This document shows, in pieces, positions 1 through 7,089 of a stretch of DNA of 9,403 nt; within the stretch, counting starts at the first letter, position 1; each line of letters opens with the position of its first letter. The position numbers and the translations under genes were made by a program. The notes under the pieces were generated by a model, which was given only the letters and a program-made list of their open reading frames with translations, searched no databases and was not told the origin of the DNA. The stretch is from Pseudomonadota bacterium. GTDB lineage: Bacteria > Pseudomonadota > Gammaproteobacteria > Steroidobacterales > Steroidobacteraceae. The stretch spans positions 1 to 9,403 of the forward strand of contig JAJXZV010000256.1 of NCBI GenBank assembly GCA_021779875.1. Reading direction: 5' to 3'.

Positions 1-2
1 CG

Positions 3-284
3 TGGTGGCCGGACGGCCGGGGGCATGTGGTCCGGGCGTTGCAGGCGCTCAAGGCCACGGCCGCGACCCCGGCGGCGCTGCGGGTGCTCCGCGAGAAGGG
101 CGACGGGGTCGGCTACCTGGGATCGCTTCTGGCGGGCGACACGGTGGCGCGCATCTCCGTGGCCTACGGCTGGCCGGGCGTGTTCCTCCTGCTGGCGGGG
201 ATCAGCCTGGTGGCCGCGCTCGGCGCCGCCCACCTGTACCGGCTCGGACGCGGCGGCGCGCGCGGCGCGCGGCATCGTCGATGA
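3..284 (+). CDS. MFS-type transporter, C-terminal end (5' truncated)
   Basis: This open frame enters from the left edge and stops at TGA 282-284. The visible 93 residues look like the end of a major facilitator superfamily permease. They show a Gly-rich stretch GDGVGYLGSLLAG, the loop motif AYGWPGVF that usually precedes the last helix, a final hydrophobic segment (LLLAGISLVAALGAAHLY) and a basic Arg-rich cytoplasmic tail. The stop overlaps the ATG of the flavoenzyme (ATGA), so it is probably the upstream gene of the same operon. By context it would import 2-aminoethylphosphonate or a related aminophosphonate. That substrate is inferred from the neighbours only. The segment before GVGYLG is less typical of the family, and too little is visible to place a subfamily. 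Confidence 0.62.
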   Translation, partial: WWPDGRGHVVRALQALKATAATPAALRVLREKGDGVGYLGSLLAGDTVARISVAYGWPGVFLLLAGISLVAALGAAHLYRLGRGGARGARHRR

Positions 285-1444
285 CCTCGTCGAACCCCTC
301 CGACCGGTTCGATCTCGCGGTGGTGGGCGCGGGCATCGTGGGCCTCGCCACGGCGCTCGCCGCGGTGCGCCGCGGCCTGCGCGTGGCGGTCATCGACCGC
401 GACGCGCAGGCGAACGGCGCGTCGGTGCGGAATTTCGGCTTCATCACGGTCACCGGGCAGGAGCGCGGCGCGATGTGGCGGCGGGCGCGGCGCAGCCGGG
501 AGGTGTGGAGCGAGGTGGCCTCCGCCGCCGGCATTCCGATCGTGCACACCGGGTTGTGGATGAGCGCGCGGCGCCCCGAGTCGCTGGCGGTGCTCGAGGC
601 CTTCATGGCGACCGACATGGCGGAGGGCTGCCGGCTGCTCGAGCCCGCGGAGGCGCGGCGGCGCTGCCCCTCGATGGCCGCGCCCGATCTGGTGGCGGTG
701 CTCGAGAGCCGCGTGGAGCTGCGGGTCGAGTCGCGCACGGCGATTCCGCGCCTGGCGGCCTGGCTCGCCGAGACGCACGGCGTGAGCTTTCTGCGCGGCA
801 CGACCGCGCTGACCGTCGAGCCGTGGGGCGTGCGCACCTCGCGCGGGCCGGTTCGAGCGGACCACGTCGCGGTGTGCCCCGGGGATGATTTCGGCGTGCT
901 GTATCCGGAGCGCCTGGCCGCCCACGCGCTAACCCGCTGCAAGCTGCAGATGCTGCGCCTGGCCGATCCCGGTTTCCGGCTGCCGGCGGCGCTCATGTCC
1001 GATCTGGGGCTCGGGCGCTACCAGGGCTATGCGGCGCTGCCGGCCGCGGCACCGCTGAAGGCGCGCCTGGCCGCCGAGCAGCCGGCGCACCTGCGCCACG
1101 GCATTCACCTCATCGTCGTGCAGAGCGCCGACGGCACCCTGGTGGTGGGCGACAGCCATCACTACGCGGCGACCCCCGATCCGTTCTCGCTGGAGGAGGT
1201 CGACGAGCTGATCCGCGAGGAATTTCGCGCGGCGCTCGGGATCGAGCCGCCGGCCACGCTGGAGCGCTGGACGGGCACCTACGCGTCGGCCGCCGATCGG
1301 GCGGTGCTGATCGAGGCGCCGGATCCGCGGGTGCGCGTCGCGATCGTCACCTGCGGTGCGGGCGCCTCGACGGGCTTCGCGCTCGGCGAGGAGGTGGTCG
1401 AGAGTCTGCTGAGCACGGGGCTGAGCGCGGGAGGCGGCGCGTGA
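281..1444 (+). CDS. FAD-dependent oxidoreductase, TIGR03364 type (aminophosphonate catabolism)
   Basis: A 387-residue flavoenzyme of the DAO/glycine-oxidase fold. The Rossmann motif GAGIVG is at residues 16-21, with the acidic residue D39 (VIDRD) at the end of the second strand to bind the FAD ribose. The stretch GASVRNFGF at 46-54 is characteristic of the TIGR03364 family found beside phosphonatase genes. GDSHHY (290-295) and the C-terminal flavin-contact segment CGAGASTGF (358-366) complete the fold. It is probably cytoplasmic, since no signal peptide is seen. I chose the ATG at 281 because the Rossmann strand begins about ten residues later and the codon overlaps the upstream stop. No Shine-Dalgarno is visible, which suggests translational coupling. 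Its stop overlaps phnX (GTGA). From what I recall of characterised relatives, they oxidise 2-aminoethylphosphonate or its N-methyl form to phosphonoacetaldehyde, the PhnX substrate. The exact substrate here is inferred. Confidence 0.88.
   Translation: MTSSNPSDRFDLAVVGAGIVGLATALAAVRRGLRVAVIDRDAQANGASVRNFGFITVTGQERGAMWRRARRSREVWSEVASAAGIPIVHTGLWMSARRPESLAVLEAFMATDMAEGCRLLEPAEARRRCPSMAAPDLVAVLESRVELRVESRTAIPRLAAWLAETHGVSFLRGTTALTVEPWGVRTSRGPVRADHVAVCPGDDFGVLYPERLAAHALTRCKLQMLRLADPGFRLPAALMSDLGLGRYQGYAALPAAAPLKARLAAEQPAHLRHGIHLIVVQSADGTLVVGDSHHYAATPDPFSLEEVDELIREEFRAALGIEPPATLERWTGTYASAADRAVLIEAPDPRVRVAIVTCGAGASTGFALGEEVVESLLSTGLSAGGGA
1429..1434 (+). promoter_or_regulatory. Ribosome-binding site of phnX
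   Basis: GGGAGG lies six bases before the GTG at 1441, inside the end of the flavoenzyme gene. It supports the GTG that overlaps the upstream TGA as the true start of phnX. Confidence 0.75.
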
Positions 1445-2226
1445 GCCTCGCGGAGCGGTTCGACCTGGTGATCTTCGACTGGGCCGGAACGATGGTCGAC
1501 TTCGGCTGCGAGGCCCCGGTCAAGGCACTGATCGAGGCCTTCGCCGCCGAGGGCCTCGGCATCGACGCCGGCACGGCGCGGCGCGACATGGGCATGGCGA
1601 AGATCGATCACGTGCGCGGCCTCCTCGCCGATCCGGCCACGGCGGCGGCCTGGCGCGCGCGGCACGGACGGCCGGCGGACGCGGCGGACGTGACGAGGCT
1701 GATGACGCGCCTCGGTCCGCTGATGCACGATCACGCGGCCGACGCCGCCACGCTCATTCCCGGGGCGCGCGAGGCGTTCGAGGCGCTGCGCCGCCTCGGG
1801 CTGCGGGTCGCCTCCTCGACCGGGTACACGCGCGAGATGATGCGGCCGGTGCTGGCGCGGGCCGCCGAGCAGGGCTATGCACCGGAACACCTGGTGTGCT
1901 CGGGCGAGACGCCGGCCGGCCGGCCCAGCCCCCTGATGATCTACAAGGCCTGTGCGGAGCTCGGCGTCTGGCCGCTGTCGCGGGTCGTCAAGGTGGACGA
2001 CGCCGTGGTGGGCATCGCGGAGGGCCGCAACGCCGGCGCGTTCACGGTCGGGGTCGCCTCGGGCAATGCGCTCGGACTGTCGGCGCAGGAACTCGACGCG
2101 CTGGCGCCCGCGGAACGTGCCGCGCGGCTCGCCGCCGCCCGGGCGGCGCTGCTCGAGGCCGGCGCGGACCTCGCGATCGACTCGGTGGCGCAGCTCGTTC
2201 CGGCCCTGGAGCGCGCTGGCGCCTAG
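1441..2226 (+). CDS. phnX: Phosphonoacetaldehyde hydrolase (phosphonatase)
   Basis: A 261-residue HAD-superfamily enzyme that hydrolyses phosphonoacetaldehyde to acetaldehyde and phosphate, the C-P bond-breaking step of 2-aminoethylphosphonate use. Motif I is FDWAGTMVDFG: nucleophile D13, with Ala at 15 where most HAD phosphatases have a second Asp, which is the phosphonatase signature. K54 in MGMAKIDHVR matches the Schiff-base lysine of the cap domain. Motif II is SSTGYT (125-130), the GRPSP segment is at 160-164, and motif IV is VKVDD with D186 and D187. The length is normal for the family. The start is GTG at 1441, backed by GGGAGG six bases upstream and the GTGA overlap with the flavoenzyme. 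It is the last gene of the operon and is followed at once by a convergent gene. Cytoplasmic. Confidence 0.95.
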   Translation: MSLAERFDLVIFDWAGTMVDFGCEAPVKALIEAFAAEGLGIDAGTARRDMGMAKIDHVRGLLADPATAAAWRARHGRPADAADVTRLMTRLGPLMHDHAADAATLIPGAREAFEALRRLGLRVASSTGYTREMMRPVLARAAEQGYAPEHLVCSGETPAGRPSPLMIYKACAELGVWPLSRVVKVDDAVVGIAEGRNAGAFTVGVASGNALGLSAQELDALAPAERAARLAAARAALLEAGADLAIDSVAQLVPALERAGA

Positions 2227-2238
2227 GCGCCGCGGCGC
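2218..2238. repeat. Two overlapping palindromes at a convergent gene junction
   Basis: GGCGCCTAGGCGCC (2218-2231) is a perfect 14-base palindrome centred on the phnX stop codon TAG. GCGCCGCGGCGC (2227-2238) is a perfect 12-base palindrome overlapping it. They fill almost all of the 15-base gap between the phnX stop and the sulfotransferase stop. Neither has a U-run or a good loop, so a standard intrinsic terminator is not shown. A role in ending or pausing converging transcription is only a guess, and palindromes in GC-rich DNA can be chance. Confidence 0.35.
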
Positions 2239-2241
2239 GAA

Positions 2242-4218
2242 TCAGTCCCGGTAGCGATGCACCGCGTCGCCGAGCGCGCCGCGCAGGCCGCCGAGCCACG
2301 GCTCGTAGCGGCGCCACTGGTCGAGCCCGTCGCGAAAGATCGGACGGCGGACCTGCTCGGAACTCGCGGTGCGCACGCTGCGCTCGGTCTGGTGATAGGC
2401 GACGCAGGCCGGCTCGAAGGGCAGGCCGCAGAACTCCAGGAGGCGCCGCACGCTCCCCTCGAGGTCCTCGACCACGTCCTCGTGGTGCATCGTCAAGATG
2501 CGTCCGGGCAGCACGGCCTTCCAGTGCGCCATCAAATCGAGATACGTGCGGTAGTAGCGTGCGATGTCCTGGATGCTGTAGCTGAATTCCTGCCCGTTCG
2601 CGAACAGCTGCTTCAGGTTGCCGAAGCAGCAGGCCATCGGCTCGCGCCGGGCATCGATGATCCGGGCGTTCGGCAGCATCAGGTGGATGAGACCGATGTG
2701 CCGGAAATTGTTCGGCATCTTGTCGATGAAGAAGGGCTTGCCGGTGCGGTAGACGCGCGTGTCGCGAAGATACCGCTCCCCGAGCCGCGCGAGGTCCGCG
2801 GACTCGAGTTCGCGCAGCACCCCCGGGTAGCGCGGGTGGTCGAGGTCGGGATCGCGCCCCTGCAGATCGAGCACGATCCGCGGGATGTCGGCGAGTTCCT
2901 GGGTGCCCTCGACCAGCCGATGCGAGGCGAGGATCTGCTCGAGCAGGGTGGAGCCGGAGCGCGGCAGGCCGACGATGAAGATGGGGTCCTGGGCCTGGGC
3001 GCCCCAGCCGGCGCGCGCGGCGAAGAACTCGCGCGTGCATACCTCGGTCTGCAGGCGCGTGTTGTTCTCCATGATCTCGCCGCGGTAGCGGCTCTGCGCA
3101 CGCTTGAGGGCGTTGCCGCGCTCGTAATGCCGCCATGAGCGGGCGTAGTCGGCGCGGTCCTCGTACGCCTTGCCGAGCGCGAAGCATAGGTGATGACGAT
3201 CGACCGATGGCGTGTCGGGCTGCGCCTCGCCGCCGATCATGGCCTGCATCTCCTCGTCGGTGAAGCGGTAGGTCTTGAGGTTCGCGAGGCTCCAATAGGC
3301 CTCGCCGTAGCATGGTCGGGCCGCGGCGGCTGCGCGGTACGCATCGACGGCCTCCGCCTGCCGGCCGTCGGTCTTGAGCGCATGGGCGATCGACAGGTGC
3401 AGCTCGGCGTCGCGTGGTGCGTCGGTGAGCAGATCCCGGTAGAGCTCGACCGCCTTCGCATGCTCCCCCAGCCCGACGCAGGCGGTGGCGTACAGGGTCC
3501 GGTAATCCCGGTTGTCGGGATCGAGCGCGAGCAGGGCCTCGAGCTCGCGGCGGGCCTGCAGATACTTGTGGCGCTCGAGCAATACGCGCGCATAGTCGTG
3601 GCGCGCCGCCCGGTAGTCGGGCGCGAGCTCGAGCGCCGCCTCGAGCAGCAGTTCGGCGTCATCGAGCACGTCGCGCGCCATGCCGATGCGCGCCAGCAGG
3701 CGCATGGCCTCGACGTGATTGCCGGCGCGCAGCAGGTAGCCGCGGATCAGATGCTCCGCCGCGGCGAGGTCGCCGTCGGAGAACAAGGCGGTGGCCCGCA
3801 CCACCTCCGGCGGCAGGCGCTCGAGGGTCGCGACGTGCGCCGCCGCCATCGAGGCGTTCTCCGCCTGGCCGAGCATCCGGTACAGGCCCTCGAGCAGGCT
3901 CCAACTCGCGGGCAGGGCGGGATTGACGTTCACGGCCCGCAGAAAGGCGTCGATGGCCCGCGGCGCATCGCGCAGCGCCACGTAGCCGTGGCCGCGCTCC
4001 TGGTGGATGCGGCTGAATCCCGGGTGCAGCCGCTCGAGGCGCTCGAGCGTCGCGAAGGCCTCGGGGATCCGCCCCGTGCATCGCTGGCCGACGGCGACCA
4101 GGTACAGCGCGTCGCGGTTCTCGGGCACCCGCACCGCCAGGGCGGCGGCGGCGGCCAGTCCCTCGGCATGCCGCCGGCTCCCGTAGAGCGCGCCGATCCG
4201 GTGGATCTCGCGCTCCAC
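2242..4218 (-). CDS. TPR repeat-containing sulfotransferase family protein
   Basis: A 658-residue two-part protein. Residues about 35-330 are tetratricopeptide repeats, with helix pairs ending in patterns such as ALALDPDN and VNVNPALP, closed by the family segment YWSLANLKTYRF. Residues about 410-640 are a PAPS-dependent sulfotransferase domain: the 5'-phosphosulfate loop GLPRSGST is at 417-424, followed by EQILASH and EGTQEL, and the 3'-phosphate region RREPMACCFGN starts at 524. The second Arg (R525) is in place, but the expected Ser eight residues on is Gly533. It would transfer sulfate to an unknown acceptor, with TPRs probably binding partner or substrate. No signal peptide or membrane segment is seen. 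The start is GTG at 4218, the only usual start in the frame after the receptor stop, with GAGG eight bases upstream. It follows the TonB receptor by 32 bases, so co-transcription is likely. Confidence 0.88.
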   Translation of the reverse strand: MEREIHRIGALYGSRRHAEGLAAAAALAVRVPENRDALYLVAVGQRCTGRIPEAFATLERLERLHPGFSRIHQERGHGYVALRDAPRAIDAFLRAVNVNPALPASWSLLEGLYRMLGQAENASMAAAHVATLERLPPEVVRATALFSDGDLAAAEHLIRGYLLRAGNHVEAMRLLARIGMARDVLDDAELLLEAALELAPDYRAARHDYARVLLERHKYLQARRELEALLALDPDNRDYRTLYATACVGLGEHAKAVELYRDLLTDAPRDAELHLSIAHALKTDGRQAEAVDAYRAAAAARPCYGEAYWSLANLKTYRFTDEEMQAMIGGEAQPDTPSVDRHHLCFALGKAYEDRADYARSWRHYERGNALKRAQSRYRGEIMENNTRLQTEVCTREFFAARAGWGAQAQDPIFIVGLPRSGSTLLEQILASHRLVEGTQELADIPRIVLDLQGRDPDLDHPRYPGVLRELESADLARLGERYLRDTRVYRTGKPFFIDKMPNNFRHIGLIHLMLPNARIIDARREPMACCFGNLKQLFANGQEFSYSIQDIARYYRTYLDLMAHWKAVLPGRILTMHHEDVVEDLEGSVRRLLEFCGLPFEPACVAYHQTERSVRTASSEQVRRPIFRDGLDQWRRYEPWLGGLRGALGDAVHRYRD

Positions 4219-4226
4219 GGGCGATG

Positions 4227-4230
4227 CCTC
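4227..4230 (-). promoter_or_regulatory. Ribosome-binding site of the TPR-sulfotransferase
   Basis: GAGG on the minus strand sits eight bases before the GTG at 4218, inside the 32-base gap after the receptor stop. It is short but well placed. No ATG, TTG or other GTG is available further upstream in this frame before the receptor gene. Confidence 0.5.
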
Positions 4231-4250
4231 GATCGCGGTGGTCTCGCTGC

Positions 4251-6944
4251 TCAGAATTTGTAGCCGATGGTCAGGCCGAGAACGCGGGGACGCAGCGGCA
4301 CCTCAGATTTGATGAATTGCGCCGAGGAGGTGAACTGGCTCGCATCGGAGTTCGACAGGTTCTGGCCGAAGAGCTGCGCGGTCCAGTTGTCCTTGGTGAC
4401 CCCGATGGACGCGTCATAGGTGGTGTAGCCCGGCTGCTCGTAGCGCAGGTAGGTCGTCGTCGGAATCGCCACCGTATTGCCGTCCTGGTAGGTCGCCGGT
4501 TGATTGAACATCGTGCCAACGTGGTTCGCGCCCACCATCGCGAACGCCTTGTATCGCGACAGGGTCCAATCGTAGCGGGCGCGCAGATTGAATTCCGAGG
4601 AGGGCGAGAACGCGGGCACCGTGCCGATCGCCCCGAATGGGTTCTGGAAGGGAATATTCCCCCCGGCGCCGGCCGAATAGGTCTGCGTGATGCATTGGCC
4701 GAGGGTGGGACTCGCCGGCTGGTTCGACAGCAGGCACGGCGAACTCGTCTGCTTGGCGCGATTCCACGAGCCCGAGCCCATCAAGGTCAGGCCGTCGGTC
4801 ACCCGGGCCGTGAGCTGCAGCTCCAGGCCGTCGACGGTGTAGTTGGCGCCGTTCACGCCGAAGGTGGTGTTGCCCAGGGCCACCGGGTTGAAGAACAACA
4901 TCTGCACGTTGTTCCAATCCATGTGGTAGGCGGACGCGTTCAGCTGAACGCGGTGATCCAGGAACTCGGTCTTCAGGCCGATTTCATTGTTGGTGAGCGA
5001 GTCGGGCGCGTAGCCGCTCGGCGTCCGGTATTGGGAGACCACGTTGCCGGCCGAATCCAGGATGCTGGCCTTGTTGCGCTGGGAGCGGTTGAAGGCGCCG
5101 GGGCGGAAGCCTTGCGAGAAGGTGTAATAGACCATCGTGTCCGGCGTGACGTGCCAGGTGAGGTTGGCGCGGCTGCGGAAACCCGAGTAGGTGGCGTTCA
5201 GATTCTCCGCGTTGATGTTGGTCTGGCCGCCGGCGCATTGTCCGTTCGGAACGTTCACGCAGCCCGAGCCGGTCGCGTACACCGATCCGGTTTCGAATTC
5301 CGAGTAGCGGTACCAGCGGGTTCCGGCCGTGAAGGTCAGCACCTTCGGGATCAGGTCGTAGTCCATCGACGTGAACAGCGCGGTCTGCTTGTAGCCGCGC
5401 TGCGCGTCCTCGCCGAAGGCGGTGTTGTCGTTGCGCACGCCGGGGTCGGTCGCGGTGGAGCCCGGCGCCGTGGCCACGTTCGCGACGCAGGGCGCGCCGC
5501 CGGCCAGCGCGGTCGACAGATTCGCCGAGGTGCACGAGGGGATGGTCTTGTAGAGGAAGTTCATCACGTCCTGGACCTGGAAATCCTCCCAGTACGCGCC
5601 GAAGATGCCGCGCACGCGCTGGTCGTCCGCGGTGCTCAATCGGAATTCGTGGCTCTGGTGGGTGTTGCGCACGTTGTCCAGCCACGAACTGACCGGCGAA
5701 TAGCACACCGGCGTCGTGCCCGCACCGAGCGCGCCCGCCGAGGCGGGGCCGCCCGTGCAGGAGTAATACTGTCCGCCGGCGCTGCGGGCGTAGTTGGTGT
5801 AGTCCATCGACTCGGTGATGTGCCGAACCAGATAGCCGCCGGTGTACACGGCCTTCAGGTCGCCGATCTTGCCGTTGACCGTCCACGCGGTGTTCTCGAA
5901 GTCGTCCTTGGTGTAGGACGGCGTGAACGCGGTGACCTGCCAGGGTCCGAGCGACTGGCCGTCGGAGCCGGTGGGGTACTGGACGAACATGCCGTTGGCG
6001 TCCATGTTCTGATAGGTCTGCGCGATGAGGACGTTCCAGTCGTCGTTGATCTGGTAGAGCGCGGAGGCGCGGATGCCGCTGTAGTCGACCGGGTTGGAGG
6101 CACGCTGCGCGATGGCGTTGTTGTTCGCCACCTGGCTGCCGGGGACCGCGCAGTAGCCCGTCGTGGTCGGCTTGCCGTTGGGGCACAGGCCGTTGGTCGG
6201 CTTGATCCCCTGATAGAAGTTGCCGAGGTCGCTGTTCTGGCGCGTGAAGGTGCTCGGCACGTTGTCGATGTAGCCGCCGCGATGGTCGTCGTAGATCACG
6301 GCGCGGACCGAGAGCTTGTCCTCGATGAGCGGCAGGTTGATGGTCGCGTTGGCGCTGCTGTTCGGGTCGCCGTGCGCCGTGGTGCCGTAGCTCGCCTCGG
6401 CGTAGCCCTCGGTCACGTTCAGCTTGGGCTTGTTGGTGATGTAGCGGATGGCGCCGGCCTCGGCGCCGCCGCCGAACAGGGTCCCCTGAGGACCCTCGAG
6501 CACTTCGATGCGCTCCATGTCGACCATGTAGACGTCGAGGTTGCGCGCCGGGAACTGCATCGACTGGTCGTCGAGGTAGGTGGCGACGTTCGGGAACTGC
6601 GCGATGGTGGCGCTCGATTGGTTGCCGGCGAAACCGGCGCTCAGGCCGCGCATGAAGATGTTGCCCTGGCCGGGGCCGTTCTGGGCGAAGGTGACGTTCG
6701 GCAGGTACTTGATCACGTCCTCGAAGGTCGTGACGCTGAGCTGCTTCAATTGTTCGCCGGTGATGGCCTGGATCGTGATCGGCACGTTCTGCAGAGACTC
6801 TTCCCGGCGCTGCGCGGTGACGACGATTTCCTCGATGCCCGCGGAGGGGGCCGTTGCGTCGGCCTCTGTGGCGGCGTAGGAGGACGCGCAGTGCGCACCG
6901 AGCGCGGCCAGGATGGCATAGGTCAGCTTCTGGTTGCCGTTCAA
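4251..6944 (-). CDS. TonB-dependent outer-membrane receptor
   Basis: An 897-residue receptor for energised uptake across the outer membrane. Residues 1-24 look like a signal peptide, with a likely cut after SYA. The TonB box EEIVVTA is at 38-44, followed by a plug domain (NVPITIQAITGEQL, DVIKYLPNV, IFMRGLS, MERIEVLEGPQGTLFG, IRYITNKP). The rest is a 22-strand-type barrel ending GYKF, the usual C-terminal Phe signal for barrel assembly. The start is TTG at 6944: AGGGAG lies six bases before it and the signal peptide begins there. The frame stays open upstream, but that part is Pro/Arg/Cys-rich and not protein-like. The mature protein has exactly ten Cys, in five close pairs (254/265, 396/414, 471/486, 562/570, 737/751), all in polar predicted loops. 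The ligand is unknown; the plug resembles the large sphingomonad/xanthomonad receptor families rather than a classed siderophore receptor. Confidence 0.93.
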   Translation of the reverse strand: MNGNQKLTYAILAALGAHCASSYAATEADATAPSAGIEEIVVTAQRREESLQNVPITIQAITGEQLKQLSVTTFEDVIKYLPNVTFAQNGPGQGNIFMRGLSAGFAGNQSSATIAQFPNVATYLDDQSMQFPARNLDVYMVDMERIEVLEGPQGTLFGGGAEAGAIRYITNKPKLNVTEGYAEASYGTTAHGDPNSSANATINLPLIEDKLSVRAVIYDDHRGGYIDNVPSTFTRQNSDLGNFYQGIKPTNGLCPNGKPTTTGYCAVPGSQVANNNAIAQRASNPVDYSGIRASALYQINDDWNVLIAQTYQNMDANGMFVQYPTGSDGQSLGPWQVTAFTPSYTKDDFENTAWTVNGKIGDLKAVYTGGYLVRHITESMDYTNYARSAGGQYYSCTGGPASAGALGAGTTPVCYSPVSSWLDNVRNTHQSHEFRLSTADDQRVRGIFGAYWEDFQVQDVMNFLYKTIPSCTSANLSTALAGGAPCVANVATAPGSTATDPGVRNDNTAFGEDAQRGYKQTALFTSMDYDLIPKVLTFTAGTRWYRYSEFETGSVYATGSGCVNVPNGQCAGGQTNINAENLNATYSGFRSRANLTWHVTPDTMVYYTFSQGFRPGAFNRSQRNKASILDSAGNVVSQYRTPSGYAPDSLTNNEIGLKTEFLDHRVQLNASAYHMDWNNVQMLFFNPVALGNTTFGVNGANYTVDGLELQLTARVTDGLTLMGSGSWNRAKQTSSPCLLSNQPASPTLGQCITQTYSAGAGGNIPFQNPFGAIGTVPAFSPSSEFNLRARYDWTLSRYKAFAMVGANHVGTMFNQPATYQDGNTVAIPTTTYLRYEQPGYTTYDASIGVTKDNWTAQLFGQNLSNSDASQFTSSAQFIKSEVPLRPRVLGLTIGYKF

Positions 6945-6950
6945 AATTTT

Positions 6951-6956
6951 CTCCCT
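6951..6956 (-). promoter_or_regulatory. Ribosome-binding site deciding the TTG start of the receptor
   Basis: AGGGAG on the minus strand lies six bases before TTG at 6944, separated by an AT-rich spacer. It selects a TTG start from which a normal signal peptide follows directly. No ATG or GTG competes at the right place. Confidence 0.8.
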
Positions 6957-7080
6957 GATGGCTCTTATGTGCCGGTGTTTCACGCACGGGCGTGCCGGCC
7001 GGGGCTGAAAGATTAGAAGCGGCTGATTGCAGATTGGTGACACCTCGCGAGGGACTGTAGGATGCGGTCGATCGGCATCT

Positions 7081-7085
7081 GGAGG
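7081..7085 (+). promoter_or_regulatory. Ribosome-binding site of the DUF3667 gene
   Basis: GGAGG lies four bases before GTG at 7090. The spacing is a little short, but this is the best match in the region. It favours GTG 7090 over the in-frame TTG at 7027, which has no comparable site. Confidence 0.65.
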
Positions 7086-7089
7086 CGAC

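Larger units (their letters stand above)
6945..7089. promoter_or_regulatory. Divergent promoter region between receptor and DUF3667 gene
   Basis: This 145-base stretch is the only sizeable non-coding gap and must hold the starts of both flanking transcripts. It contains the perfect palindrome CCTCGCGAGG (7043-7052), a possible operator, and a short hairpin GCACG-GG-CGTGC (6984-6995) that would fall in the receptor leader. For the DUF3667 gene, GTGACA (7037-7042) or TTGGTG (7034-7039) with TAGGAT (7058-7063) is a weak sigma-70-like candidate. For the receptor, TAATCT on the minus strand (7015-7010) could be a -10 box, but no good -35 box lies at the right distance. No recognisable Fur box is seen. 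The promoter assignments are tentative. Confidence 0.45.

Noticed and set aside
2..280. N-terminal extension of the flavoenzyme frame
   Set aside because: The extension is Gly/Arg-rich shadow over the transporter end, and the Rossmann motif starts just after the ATG at 281.
2257..4263. Long + strand open frames opposite the TPR-sulfotransferase
   Set aside because: The minus strand has clear TPR and PAPS-loop motifs in one unbroken frame; the + strand products are low-complexity shadows.
6885..6900. Possible lipobox around C19 of the receptor
   Set aside because: The residues before the Cys (GAH) do not fit a lipobox; a standard signal-peptidase I cut after SYA is more likely.
4224..7016. 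A 930-codon open frame on the + strand, antisense to the TonB receptor
   Set aside because: It is the mirror of a GC-rich gene: its product is rich in Arg, Val, Gly and Ala with no domain or signal. The minus strand shows a full plug and barrel.
6945..7089. Fur box or riboswitch upstream of the TonB receptor
   Set aside because: No Fur-like AT-rich inverted repeat and no recognised riboswitch structure is visible; only short GC palindromes.
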